A DNA stretch of 20,305 nt from JAXDJJ01 sp034665745 (lineage in GTDB: Bacteria > Actinomycetota > CADDZG01 > WHSQ01), in contig JAXDJJ010000056.1 of assembly GCA_034665745.1 (NCBI GenBank), positions 1 through 20,305 of the forward strand, given 5' to 3'. The notes under the pieces were generated by a model. It was not told where the DNA came from, ran no database searches, and worked only from the letters and a program-made list of their open reading frames with translations. Each line of letters opens with the position of its first letter. Position 1 is the stretch's first letter. Below are positions 7,757-15,515 of this stretch, piece by piece. Made by a program: the position numbers and the translations under genes.

Positions 7757-7807
7757 CCCTAAGTGACTATCCAACCACTCTGAGTGTTTAGTCCGAAAGG
7801 CCCATAG

Positions 7808-7830
7808 ACGTCCCCCGGACGTACTAGTCC
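7808..7830. promoter_or_regulatory. Overlapping inverted repeats upstream of the cassette promoter
   Basis: Two inverted repeats share one arm: ACGTCC-CCC-GGACGT (7808-7822) and GGAC-GTACTA-GTCC (7817-7830). They lie about 50 bases upstream of the -35 box, a normal place for an activator site. The rest of 7757-7904 holds no gene and no terminator with a T-run after the acyl-CoA synthetase stop. Confidence 0.35.
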
Positions 7831-7904
7831 TATCCGGGGCACAACGGACATGGCCTTAAAGGCTCAGGCAGGGAAGTTTTTCTGTGTCTCGGACAGAGGT
7901 GGAG

Positions 7905-9566
7905 CTACTCGTCCAGGGGGGCAGCGCCGTCGAGCTGCTGGATCAGGTCCCTCTTCACGACCTTGCCGGTTGCGTTCCGGGGCAGCTCGTCGAGGACCTC
8001 GATCCTCTTGGGAACCTTGTAGGAGGCAAGCTCTGCCTTGCAGGTCTTGGCGATGAGATCGACATCGGCCGTGCCCACCACGAACGCTGCGAGAACCTCT
8101 CCATATTCCTCGTCCTGGACCCCGAGCACCGTTACCTCGTTGACCCCGTCGACCGACTCGATGATCTGCTCGACCTCGATCGGGTACACGTTCTCGCCAC
8201 CCACGACGACCATGTCATCGGTGCGGGACTCGACGAAGAGATAGCCATCGTCATCGAGCTTGCCGAAGTCCCCGATCGCCATGTAGCCCTCGCGCTCGTC
8301 TTTCGTCTCGCCCGATGTGTAGCCCTCGAACAGGATGCTCGACTTGACGAAGAGCTCGCCGGTCTCGTTCGTGCCGAGCCTGTGACCTTCTTTCGAGAAC
8401 ACCGCGACATCGATGCCTTCAACCGGCTGACCGACCGTTTTCGGTTTCGACTTCATGTCATCCGGTGTAGCGATCGCGACCCAACCGATCTCTGTTGAGC
8501 CATAGAGGTCGTAGATGACATCACCGAACAATTTCGATGCCGCCTTACGAAGGTCGTCGGACAGAACCGAACCACTCGCCATCACGATCCGAAGACTCGA
8601 TAGGTCGTAGCGACTCTTCACACTGTCATCGAGAGAAACGATTCGCCGCAACATCACCGGAACGAACGACGCGGCGGTCGCCTTGTATTTCTCGATCCAT
8701 TCCAGCGAGGCTTCGGGGTCGAACTTCTCGGGCAACACCAAGGTCGCGCCGAGAGCTGCACCGAAAGTGAAGGTTGCTAGCCCGAACGAATGGAACATGG
8801 GGGCCGGGCAGAAGATGACATCGTCTCTTCTATAGGGAACGCGGGCGATGAGATTCGCCAAAGTCCCCAACCCGGCAGCCGATGCATTGCGCGCGGCCCC
8901 CTTGGGTGTGCCGGTCGTGCCCGACGTGTGTATGACGATCTTGGCGGCACCCGTGTTGCGGGCGAATGGGGCGGGCGGGTTGGAGGAGGCTTCGCCGAGC
9001 AACTCTTCGTAGTCGAGCGATCCATCGAGTGCCTGCGACTGATCCCCGACCGCGACGAGCTCGATATCTCCCTGGATGACCTTCTCTATCTGTTCCGCGT
9101 GTTTCGTGTCGTAAACGAGCACCTTGGGGGCCGATTGCTTCAGAGTGGCGGCTAGCTCTTTCGGCTTCGCCCAGGTGTTGAGGGGGCAGGCGATGATCCC
9201 GAGCTTCTGGGCCCCCAGAGCGACCTCGACGATCTCCCTCCCGTTGCGCAAGACCATCGCGACACGATCGTTGCCTCGCAGTCCAAGGTTCTCGAGCATG
9301 TGTGCAGCCCGGTTGGCGCGCTGGTCCAGCTCCTTCCACGACAGGGTGCCCTGTCGATCGTGGAGCGCCGGCTTGTCGCCAAGCACGACACTGTGCATCT
9401 TCGAAACGATCCCGAGCGACGGTCCACGCCCAAGCAGCCAGGGCATGGCTCGTGCGATAGCTAGGGGAGCCTTCGGGTCCATCGCTCCGGCGTCGCGCAA
9501 ACGCTTCAGGGTCTTGGGATGCGCTATCTCGGCAATCTGTTTGAGACCGTCCCATGCGCCGCTCAT
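7905..9566 (-). CDS. Acyl-CoA synthetase (AMP-forming, FadD-like)
   Basis: 553 residues of the ANL superfamily. It activates a carboxylic acid, probably a fatty acid, to acyl-AMP and then acyl-CoA. Core motifs are the phosphate loop VIHTSGTTGTPKGA at 211-224, the adenine motif YGSTE at 355-359, IGDFG at 431-435, hinge-region ESRTDD at 446-451, GGENVYPIEVE at 456-466, and the catalytic lysine in RNATGKVVKRD (Lys535). An N-terminal extension of about 50 residues before the core resembles that of some mycobacterial FadD proteins. The exact chain length cannot be read from the sequence. It is divergent from the PPOX gene with a 45-base gap. A TACCCT -10 box lies eight bases before the ATG. Confidence 0.92.
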   Translation of the reverse strand: MSGAWDGLKQIAEIAHPKTLKRLRDAGAMDPKAPLAIARAMPWLLGRGPSLGIVSKMHSVVLGDKPALHDRQGTLSWKELDQRANRAAHMLENLGLRGNDRVAMVLRNGREIVEVALGAQKLGIIACPLNTWAKPKELAATLKQSAPKVLVYDTKHAEQIEKVIQGDIELVAVGDQSQALDGSLDYEELLGEASSNPPAPFARNTGAAKIVIHTSGTTGTPKGAARNASAAGLGTLANLIARVPYRRDDVIFCPAPMFHSFGLATFTFGAALGATLVLPEKFDPEASLEWIEKYKATAASFVPVMLRRIVSLDDSVKSRYDLSSLRIVMASGSVLSDDLRKAASKLFGDVIYDLYGSTEIGWVAIATPDDMKSKPKTVGQPVEGIDVAVFSKEGHRLGTNETGELFVKSSILFEGYTSGETKDEREGYMAIGDFGKLDDDGYLFVESRTDDMVVVGGENVYPIEVEQIIESVDGVNEVTVLGVQDEEYGEVLAAFVVGTADVDLIAKTCKAELASYKVPKRIEVLDELPRNATGKVVKRDLIQQLDGAAPLDE

Positions 9567-9574
9567 GACCCGAG

Positions 9575-9580
9575 AGGGTA
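9575..9580 (-). promoter_or_regulatory. -10 box of the acyl-CoA synthetase gene
   Basis: TACCCT (TANNNT) on the minus strand, eight bases before the ATG at 9566, with no Shine-Dalgarno between. A leaderless or nearly leaderless transcript is suggested. Confidence 0.4.
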
Positions 9581-9599
9581 ACCGTAGAGCCGATGCCCT

Positions 9600-9605
9600 T
9601 AAAGT
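9600..9605 (+). promoter_or_regulatory. -10 box of the PPOX gene (leaderless)
   Basis: TAAAGT six bases before the ATG at 9612, with no Shine-Dalgarno. Transcription would start at or next to the ATG. This favours 9612 over the internal ATG at 9633. Confidence 0.45.
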
Positions 9606-9611
9606 CAGCCG

Positions 9612-10076
9612 ATGTCCCGTAGCGACGTGTACATGACCGAGGAAGAGATCGCGTCCTTCCTCGCCGAGCCGCGTACCGCCGTCCTTTCCACGCTCGAGAA
9701 GGACGGCTCACCTCATGCAGCTGCGATGTGGTTCGTGGTCGAGGATGACGAGGTTCTGATGTGGACCTACGCGAAGAGCCAGAAGGCAGTGAATCTCAGA
9801 CGGGATCCGCGGTGCGCGCTACATGCCGAGGATGGACTCGCCTACAGCGAATTGCGTGGGGTCTTGATCCAGGGGAGAGCGAGGCTGGTCGAAGAACTCG
9901 GGGACATCGTTGCCATCGGCAAGGCCCTTTATGACCGCTACACATTGCCGGTCACGGGGCTTCCGGTCGATCAAGGCCCTATCGTCGAGGTCGAGCGGCA
10001 GGCGACGAAGCGCGTGGGCATCGCCGTACCCATGACCCAGATGGCTTCGTGGGACCACCGCAAGCTGGGGAACTGA
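9612..10076 (+). CDS. PPOX-family flavin/F420-binding protein
   Basis: 154 residues with the pyridoxamine-5'-phosphate-oxidase-like split barrel: FLAEPRTAVLSTLEKDGSPHAAAMWF at the N-terminus, then MWTYAKSQKAVNLRRDPR (about 56-73) and GVLIQGRARLVEE (about 84-96). In actinobacteria this branch often binds F420 and reduces small organic substrates, while others use FMN or haem. The cofactor here cannot be decided by eye. It is the first of three plus-strand genes (PPOX, aldo/keto reductase, TerC) with gaps of about 30 bases, so co-transcription is likely. Confidence 0.82.
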   Translation: MSRSDVYMTEEEIASFLAEPRTAVLSTLEKDGSPHAAAMWFVVEDDEVLMWTYAKSQKAVNLRRDPRCALHAEDGLAYSELRGVLIQGRARLVEELGDIVAIGKALYDRYTLPVTGLPVDQGPIVEVERQATKRVGIAVPMTQMASWDHRKLGN

Positions 10077-10092
10077 ATAGGAACCCATATAT

Positions 10093-10098
10093 AGGAGG
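10093..10098 (+). promoter_or_regulatory. Shine-Dalgarno of the aldo/keto reductase gene
   Basis: AGGAGG eight bases before the ATG at 10107. This strong site fits a downstream gene of a polycistronic message, in contrast with the leaderless first gene. Confidence 0.7.
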
Positions 10099-10106
10099 CT
10101 CTAGAT

Positions 10107-11051
10107 ATGCAGACGAACAAGCTCGGCTCCGAGGGCCCGGACATCTCCGTTATCGGCTACGGGTCATGGGAGGCTGGAGGCTCTGGGTGGGGCCCGAACC
10201 CCGCCGACGAACAGGTGGTCGAAGCCATCCACGCGGGCATCAGGGCGGGGGTCAACTGGGTCGACACGGCCGAGATCTATGGGCGGGGCCGGTCCGAGGA
10301 ACTGGTCGGCCAAGCTCTGCAAGACCAACCCGACACCCTGGTGTTCACGAAGGTCGCTCCCGAAGGCCCGGGCACCGGCTTCCGTAAGGACCAGATCAGG
10401 GCTGCGATCGAAGCCAGCATGGCGCGCCTCGGTCGCGATCACATCGACCTCTTCCAACTGCACTGGCCTACGGACGACGTTCCTCTAGAAGAGACCTGGG
10501 AGGCGATGGCTGCCTTGAAAGAGGAAGGCCTAGCTCGCCACATCGGGGTCTCCAACTTTGACCGCGAGTTGATCGAGCGGTGCGAGAAGATCGCGCACGT
10601 CGATTCCTTGCAGCCTCATTTCTCGCTTCTGCACACGAAGGGCCGCGACGATCTCTTCCCGTTCTGCAAGAGCAACGGGACCGGGATCATCTGCTACGGA
10701 CCTTTGGCGTACGGACTCTTAACCGGTGCGGTGACGGCGGAGACCGAGTTCAGCGAGGACGACTGGCGCAGCGGGAAGAACAAGATGCAGGGCTATTACG
10801 ACCAGTTCTATGCGCCGGGGATATTCGAGCGACACCTCGAGGTCGTTGCCAGCCTCCGACCGATCGCCGACCGTCTGAACATCGGGTTGGCACAGCTTGC
10901 CCTTGCATGGATATTCCACCAAGCGGGCGTTAGCGGGGCCATCGCGGGGTCACGACAACCACACCACGTCGAGGAGAATGCGGCGGCGGGTTCGATCGTG
11001 CTCGACACGAAAGCACTCGAAGAGATCGATTCGATAATCGCGACCACGTAG
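10107..11051 (+). CDS. Aldo/keto reductase
   Basis: 314 residues. NAD(P)H-dependent oxidoreductase of the AKR superfamily with a TIM-barrel fold. The catalytic tetrad is complete: Asp53 and Tyr58 (WVDTAEIYG), Lys82 (FTKV), His119 (QLHWP). Other family marks are GRGRSEELVG at 60-69, HIGVSNFD, and a C-terminal cofactor-binding segment AIAGSRQPHHVEENAAA. Substrate unknown; this type reduces aldehydes, ketones or sugars. It follows the PPOX gene after 30 bases and precedes TerC by 33, probably in one transcript. Confidence 0.93.
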   Translation: MQTNKLGSEGPDISVIGYGSWEAGGSGWGPNPADEQVVEAIHAGIRAGVNWVDTAEIYGRGRSEELVGQALQDQPDTLVFTKVAPEGPGTGFRKDQIRAAIEASMARLGRDHIDLFQLHWPTDDVPLEETWEAMAALKEEGLARHIGVSNFDRELIERCEKIAHVDSLQPHFSLLHTKGRDDLFPFCKSNGTGIICYGPLAYGLLTGAVTAETEFSEDDWRSGKNKMQGYYDQFYAPGIFERHLEVVASLRPIADRLNIGLAQLALAWIFHQAGVSGAIAGSRQPHHVEENAAAGSIVLDTKALEEIDSIIATT

Positions 11052-11073
11052 GTCAGGCGCTTCGCTTAGTTCA

Positions 11074-11080
11074 GAAGGGG
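11074..11080 (+). promoter_or_regulatory. Shine-Dalgarno supporting a TTG start for terC
   Basis: GAAGGGG four bases before the TTG at 11085. The first in-frame ATG (11103) has no such site and would cut into the first membrane helix, so TTG is preferred. Confidence 0.5.
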
Positions 11081-11084
11081 ACCC

Positions 11085-12056
11085 TTGGACGTAGCTTGGT
11101 GGATGTACGTCGCATTCATCGCGTTCGTTATCGCGATGCTGTTGGTCGACCTCAAGTTGTTCCATACAGAGGAGCACGACCCGACAGTCAAAGAGTCGGC
11201 TACGTGGGTCGCCGTCTGGATAGGCCTTGCGGTGACGTTCGGTGTCAGCTTGTTGTTCTGGCACGCCGATGGTTCGCGCGCTGCGGGGGAGTACTTCGCG
11301 GGATACCTGATCGAGTACTCGCTGTCGGTAGACAACATGTTCGTCTTCGTTGTGATCTTCACGTACTTCAAGGTCCCGAGGGCCTACCAACATCAGGTGC
11401 TCTTCTACGGGATCTTGGGAGCGATGATCTTCCGAGGGATATTCATCGCCGCCGGAGCCGCGTTGATCCACAACTTCGAGTGGATCATCTATGTGTTCGG
11501 TGCATTCCTCATCTACACCGCCGTGAGGATCGCCCGCGGTGGCGCGGAGGACGTTCATCCCGAGAACAATCCGGTGCTCAAGTTCGCGCAGAAGAGGTTC
11601 CGAGCTACCAAGGACTACGAGGGGCAGAAGCTATTCACGATCAGGGATGGGGTTCGCATGGCGACACCTCTGTTCGTGGTGTTGCTGTTCATCGAGCTCA
11701 CGGACATCCTGTTCGCTCTGGATTCCATCCCTGCGATCTTCGCGGTGACGAAGGACCCCTTCATCGTTCTGACTTCGAACGTGTTCGCGATCCTTGGCCT
11801 TCGTGCCGTCTATTTCTTGGTCGCGGGTGGCATGGATCGTTTGCACCTGCTGAAGTACGGGCTGGCCGTCATCCTTGGCTTCGTCGGCGTGAAGATGCTG
11901 GCCGAGGCGATCGACATCCACGTCCCGATCTGGCTCTCGCTTGTCGTGATCATCGGAGTGCTCGGGCTAACGGCCCTCCTCTCCTTCAAGATCCCTGCAG
12001 CCGAGCAGGTCGTGCTCGAAGACAAGATCGACGATCGGATCGACGAGAAGGACTAG
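11085..12056 (+). CDS. TerC-family integral membrane protein
   Basis: 323 residues with about nine predicted membrane helices. TerC features include ATWVAVWIGLAVTFG, EYSLSVDNMFVFVVIFTYFKVP (acidic residues within a helix, thought to bind metal) and ELTDILFALDSIPAIFAVTKDPF. Members such as Alx/MeeF and TerC are linked to manganese or calcium export, metallation of secreted proteins and tellurite resistance. No other ter gene is nearby, so a general metal-export role is more likely than tellurite resistance. The start is TTG, and the C-terminal tail is charged. Its stop lies two bases from the stop of the convergent SDR gene. Confidence 0.93.
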   Translation: MDVAWWMYVAFIAFVIAMLLVDLKLFHTEEHDPTVKESATWVAVWIGLAVTFGVSLLFWHADGSRAAGEYFAGYLIEYSLSVDNMFVFVVIFTYFKVPRAYQHQVLFYGILGAMIFRGIFIAAGAALIHNFEWIIYVFGAFLIYTAVRIARGGAEDVHPENNPVLKFAQKRFRATKDYEGQKLFTIRDGVRMATPLFVVLLFIELTDILFALDSIPAIFAVTKDPFIVLTSNVFAILGLRAVYFLVAGGMDRLHLLKYGLAVILGFVGVKMLAEAIDIHVPIWLSLVVIIGVLGLTALLSFKIPAAEQVVLEDKIDDRIDEKD

Positions 12057-12058
12057 GT

Positions 12059-12805
12059 CTAGCTCTCGCTCCGGTGGATCATCATCGAGGTCGCTTGCGC
12101 TATAGGCCGCACGACGATCTCGTCGATGTTCACGTGAGGGGGCCGCGTGACGACCCACGCGATGCAATCCGCGATGTCTTCCGCGGTTAGGGGATCCAGA
12201 CCTTCGTAGGGCTTCTTCGCCTTCTCTTTGTCGCCATCGAAGCGGACGATCGAGAACTCGGTCTCGACGAGGCCCGGATTCACTTGGGTGACACGGATCG
12301 GCTTCCCGAGCAGTTCCTTACGCAACGTTTCGGTGATCGCCGTGACCGCGTATTTGGAGGACGTGTATCCACCCCCGCCGGGGTAGGTCTCGATGGCAGC
12401 GGTCGAGCCGAGGTTCACGATGTGTCCGTTGCCCGACGCCTCGATCTTGGCGAGTAGCCCTTGCGTCATCCGGACCAGGCCCATGACGTTGGTCTCCCAC
12501 ATCACCCGGATGCGGTCTTCTTCCATCTCTGCCAAGGGTCCGATCCCGGATGCAAGTCCGGCGTTGTTCACGAGGACGTCGACGTTGTCGATCGCGTCGC
12601 AGAACCGTTGGACAGATCCTTGATCGGTGACATCGAGTTCGAGAGCACGGCCCCCGCAGCGCTCGGCGACCTCGTTCAGCTCGTCGATGCGACGGGCGCC
12701 GAGGACGAGCGAGAAACCTTCGCCGGCAAGACGCAGCGCCGTGGCTGCGCCGATGCCTGCAGAGGCACCGGTCACAACCGCGGTTCGGCCTTTCGCCGTA
12801 TCCAT
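12059..12805 (-). CDS. Short-chain dehydrogenase/reductase (SDR)
   Basis: 248 residues, classical SDR. Cofactor motif TGASAGIG at 12-19, an NADP-favouring GARR segment near 36-39, NNAG at 80-83, and catalytic Ser134, Tyr147 and Lys151 (YTSSK). It resembles the YdfG-like group acting on 3-hydroxy acids or similar alcohols, with PGLVETEF and PPHVNIDEIVVRPIAQ in the C-terminal half. The substrate is not known. It is convergent with TerC (two bases between stops) and divergent from arginase with only 14 bases between starts. Confidence 0.9.
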   Translation of the reverse strand: MDTAKGRTAVVTGASAGIGAATALRLAGEGFSLVLGARRIDELNEVAERCGGRALELDVTDQGSVQRFCDAIDNVDVLVNNAGLASGIGPLAEMEEDRIRVMWETNVMGLVRMTQGLLAKIEASGNGHIVNLGSTAAIETYPGGGGYTSSKYAVTAITETLRKELLGKPIRVTQVNPGLVETEFSIVRFDGDKEKAKKPYEGLDPLTAEDIADCIAWVVTRPPHVNIDEIVVRPIAQATSMMIHRSES

Positions 12806-12819
12806 GACAACATCGTTTC

Positions 12820-13722
12820 ATGAACGTGGCCATGAAAAGGAAAGTTGCGATACTCGGCGCCCCCCTCGACCTGGGGGCCGCGCGCCGCGGCGTTGACATG
12901 GGTCCGAGCGCGATCCGGTACGCCGGACTCGAAGAGCATCTCGAGGGCCTAGGTCTCGAGGTCACCGATCTCGGCAACGTAACGGCTGAACTTGCCGAGA
13001 TCGCACAGGTGAGCGACAAGCATGCTCGGTATCTTCCTGAGATCCTCGCCGCGTGTTCTCAGATCGCTATGCGCGTTCGGGACATCGCCGGTGACCAGAT
13101 GCCCATCCTTCTCGGCGGCGACCACTCGATCGCGATGGGCACCCTTGCAGGATTGTTCGCTGCTCATGGTCAAGGCGGTGTCATGTGGGTCGATGCGCAC
13201 GGAGACCTGAACCGTCCGGAAACGTCGCCATCGGGGAACGTTCACGGGATGCCCTTGGCTGCGGCCCTGGGTGCATGCGGATTCATGTTGGACGGGTTCG
13301 GTGGTCCTCCGTGGGTCGACCCGTCGCGCGTTGCTCTCGTCGGCATCCGCTCGCTCGATCCGGGTGAGAAGGAACTCGTCAAGGACCTCGGTCTCGCCGT
13401 CTTCACTATCGCCGATATCGATCGCAGAGGCGTGCCCGAGGTCATGCGTGAAGCGATCGATGTCGTGCGGGGGCCGAACTTCGTCCACCTGTCCTTGGAT
13501 GTCGACGTATGTGACCCCGAGATCGCACCCGGGGTGGGGACTCCGGTGCGTGGCGGCCTCTCCTATCGGGAAGCGCACCTTGCGATGGAACTGATCGCGG
13601 AAGCCGAGATCCTCACGTCTCTCGAAGTGGTCGAGGTCAACCCCGTGCTCGACCATGCTGACGAGACCGGCATCCTTGCGGTCGAGCTGGTCGCCAGCGC
13701 GCTCGGCTCTCGCATCCTCTAG
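12820..13722 (+). CDS. rocF: Arginase
   Basis: 300 residues of the ureohydrolase family. It hydrolyses L-arginine to ornithine and urea with a binuclear manganese centre. Predicted metal ligands are His102 (LGGDHS), Asp125, His127 and Asp129 (DAHGD), and Asp227 and Asp229 (SLDVDVCDP). Glu272 lies in EVNP. The SGNVHGMPLA segment at 138-147 matches the arginine-binding loop of arginases rather than agmatinases. DAHGD replaces the more usual DAHTD/DAHAD. The start could be 12820 or the ATG at 12832; neither has a Shine-Dalgarno. The stop codon shares a CTAG with the convergent SDR gene. Confidence 0.92.
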   Translation: MNVAMKRKVAILGAPLDLGAARRGVDMGPSAIRYAGLEEHLEGLGLEVTDLGNVTAELAEIAQVSDKHARYLPEILAACSQIAMRVRDIAGDQMPILLGGDHSIAMGTLAGLFAAHGQGGVMWVDAHGDLNRPETSPSGNVHGMPLAAALGACGFMLDGFGGPPWVDPSRVALVGIRSLDPGEKELVKDLGLAVFTIADIDRRGVPEVMREAIDVVRGPNFVHLSLDVDVCDPEIAPGVGTPVRGGLSYREAHLAMELIAEAEILTSLEVVEVNPVLDHADETGILAVELVASALGSRIL

Positions 13723-14495
13723 ATCTCGTTCAGCACGCGGCCTTCCATACCTCCGGCAACCGTGATCACTTGACCGGTGACGTGACCCGAGACCGAGTCC
13801 GAGGCCAGCGACACGATCACGCTTGCGACATCTTCGGACTCGCCCAACTTGGTGAGGGCCATCGTCCGCGTGATGCGTGGGGCGATGGTCGGATCGGCTA
13901 GGGCATCTCGAGTCATCTCGGTCTTCGTCCAGCCCGGACAAACGACATTCACGCGGCCCCTTGGAGCGACGCGCACTATCTCGTTCTTGAGACTGAGTAG
14001 GAGGCCACTCGCAAGAGCGCCTTTTGCGGCCGCATAGTCGGCGTGTCCCGCTTCACCGAACAGGCCCGCTGTCGAAGAGACGATGACGATGTTGCCCTCG
14101 CCTGTCGTAGCGACGTGGCGAAGGAACGACCGACACGACAGGTACACGCTCTCTAGGTTCGCCGCGATCGTGGATCGCCATCGAGTCAACGACATCTCCC
14201 AAACGGGTTCGTCAGCCTCGGGCCACTGACCCGCGTTGGCGACGAGCACATCCACCCGGCCAAGCCCGTCTAGGGCACTAGGCACGAGCGCATCTGCTTC
14301 GCTCTCGTTGGTGAGATCTGCCCGGACCGCAACTCCCGAGACCTCCTTTGCCAGAGCCAGGGCTCGTTCTTCGCTCGACCGGTAATGGACCGCAACCAGA
14401 GCACCCTCGGCAGCGAACGCCCGCACCACGGCCGACCCGATGCCTCCGGCGCCACCGGTGACGATGACGCCCTTCGAGCGGAGCCCCGTTTCCAT
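13719..14495 (-). CDS. Short-chain dehydrogenase/reductase, FabG-like
   Basis: 258 residues, classical SDR. TGGAGGIG at 13-20, NAG at 87-89, catalytic Ser141, Tyr154 and Lys158 (YAAAK), and a C-terminal SGHVTGQVITVAGGM typical of FabG-like 3-oxoacyl reductases. The actual substrate is not shown, and no other fatty-acid synthesis gene is adjacent. It is divergent from the YchF-like gene (37-base gap, back-to-back -10 boxes) and overlaps the arginase stop by four bases. Confidence 0.9.
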   Translation of the reverse strand: METGLRSKGVIVTGGAGGIGSAVVRAFAAEGALVAVHYRSSEERALALAKEVSGVAVRADLTNESEADALVPSALDGLGRVDVLVANAGQWPEADEPVWEMSLTRWRSTIAANLESVYLSCRSFLRHVATTGEGNIVIVSSTAGLFGEAGHADYAAAKGALASGLLLSLKNEIVRVAPRGRVNVVCPGWTKTEMTRDALADPTIAPRITRTMALTKLGESEDVASVIVSLASDSVSGHVTGQVITVAGGMEGRVLNEI

Positions 14496-14501
14496 GAGCC
14501 G

Positions 14502-14507
14502 AACATA
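14502..14507 (-). promoter_or_regulatory. -10 box of the FabG-like SDR gene (leaderless)
   Basis: TATGTT on the minus strand, six bases before the ATG at 14495, with no Shine-Dalgarno. It is divergent from the YchF -10 box. Confidence 0.45.
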
Positions 14508-14520
14508 GTGGGTCTCGCTG

Positions 14521-14526
14521 TACCTT
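14521..14526 (+). promoter_or_regulatory. -10 box of the YchF-like gene (leaderless)
   Basis: TACCTT six bases before the ATG at 14533, with no Shine-Dalgarno in between. Confidence 0.45.
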
Positions 14527-14532
14527 CCTCAC

Positions 14533-15513
14533 ATGAAAGACGTCGGCATCGTTGGGATGCCTTATTCCGGCAAGTCCACCCTGTTCACCGCGTTGACACG
14601 CAGCGGTGGCGCTGGCGGCCGGTCGAACCAGGCTGTGGTCGAGGTCCCAGATCCGCGTCTCGACGTGCTGACCGACCTGGAGAAGTCCAAGAAGACCGTT
14701 GCAGCGAAGGTGCGGTTCGTAGATGTTCCCGGCGGTCTCACCGCCCAGGGGATAGCCGAGTTCCGTCAGACCGATGCCCTCTGCATGGTTGTCCGAGCGT
14801 TCGGGCCCGACGCCGATCCGCCAGCCGAGCTGTCGTCGCTAGAGGCCGAGATGATCCTTGCCGACATGGCGAACATCGAGAGCGGGCTCGAGAAGGGCAA
14901 GAAGAAGCTGCGGGGCGACAAGGGGGCGCAGGCCGAGATCGACGTCCTCGAGCTTGCCCACAAAACCCTCGAGTCGGAGCAACCTCTCAGCGCTGCTGGG
15001 TTGGACGACGAACAGCAGAAGGTCCTCCGGGGGTTTGCACCGCTGACCCTGAAGCCCTGGATAGTCGTAGCGAACGTGGAAGAGGGTGCCGGGGTTCCCG
15101 ACGGCCTTCCGGACGATGCGATCGCGATCAGCGCATCACTCGAGGCTGAGGTCGCGGGCATGGAAGCGGCCGAAGCCGCCGAGTTGCTCCAGGGGTTCGG
15201 CGTCGAAGAGCCGGGCCTCGACCGGGCGATCGCAGCCTGTTACCGCGCGCTTGACCTCATCACTTTCTTGACCACCGGCGAGGACGAGACGCGCGCGTGG
15301 GAGGTACGACGTGGCGCGAAGGCCCCCGAAGCTGCGGGCGTGATCCACACGGACCTCGAGCGCGGATTCATCCGCGCCGAAGTAGTTGGGTACGACGCCG
15401 TTGTAGAAGCCGGTGGCTGGGACAAGGCAAAGGCATCCGGTGCCCTACGCGTTGAAGGCAAGGACTACGTCGTCCAAGAAGGCGACATCCTGAACATCCG
15501 CTTCGCGGTCTAG
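14533..15513 (+). CDS. YchF/OLA1-like P-loop ATPase with TGS-like domain, shortened switch regions
   Basis: 326 residues; typical YchF has about 363. Walker A is GMPYSGKST at 8-16 (usually GLPNVGKST), a DxPG motif is VDVPG at 63-67, and the base-recognition motif is NVEE at 181-184, the YchF form that favours ATP. The C-terminus (RAWEVRRGAKAPEAAGVIHTD, ERGFIRAEV, EGKDYVVQEGD) is clearly YchF/DUF933. Two pieces are missing compared with ordinary YchF: the FPFCTIEPN switch I stretch before PDPRLD, and the GASxGEGLGN loop after the DxxG motif. It is probably a divergent paralogue. YchF proteins bind ribosomes and act in stress responses; the role of this version is open. It is convergent with DUF2231, two bases apart. 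Confidence 0.85.
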   Translation: MKDVGIVGMPYSGKSTLFTALTRSGGAGGRSNQAVVEVPDPRLDVLTDLEKSKKTVAAKVRFVDVPGGLTAQGIAEFRQTDALCMVVRAFGPDADPPAELSSLEAEMILADMANIESGLEKGKKKLRGDKGAQAEIDVLELAHKTLESEQPLSAAGLDDEQQKVLRGFAPLTLKPWIVVANVEEGAGVPDGLPDDAIAISASLEAEVAGMEAAEAAELLQGFGVEEPGLDRAIAACYRALDLITFLTTGEDETRAWEVRRGAKAPEAAGVIHTDLERGFIRAEVVGYDAVVEAGGWDKAKASGALRVEGKDYVVQEGDILNIRFAV

Positions 15514-15515
15514 CT

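Noticed and set aside
7853..7863. GCCTTAAAGGC palindrome as a terminator of the acyl-CoA synthetase gene
   Set aside because: The loop is too small and no T-run follows on the minus strand.
11096..12190. 364-residue plus-strand frame over terC
   Set aside because: Arg/Gly-rich shadow of terC running past its stop; the terC frame has clear membrane helices and family motifs.
12949..13941. 330-residue minus-strand frame opposite arginase
   Set aside because: Shadow frame rich in Arg/His/Asp with no family motif; arginase on the plus strand has all metal ligands.
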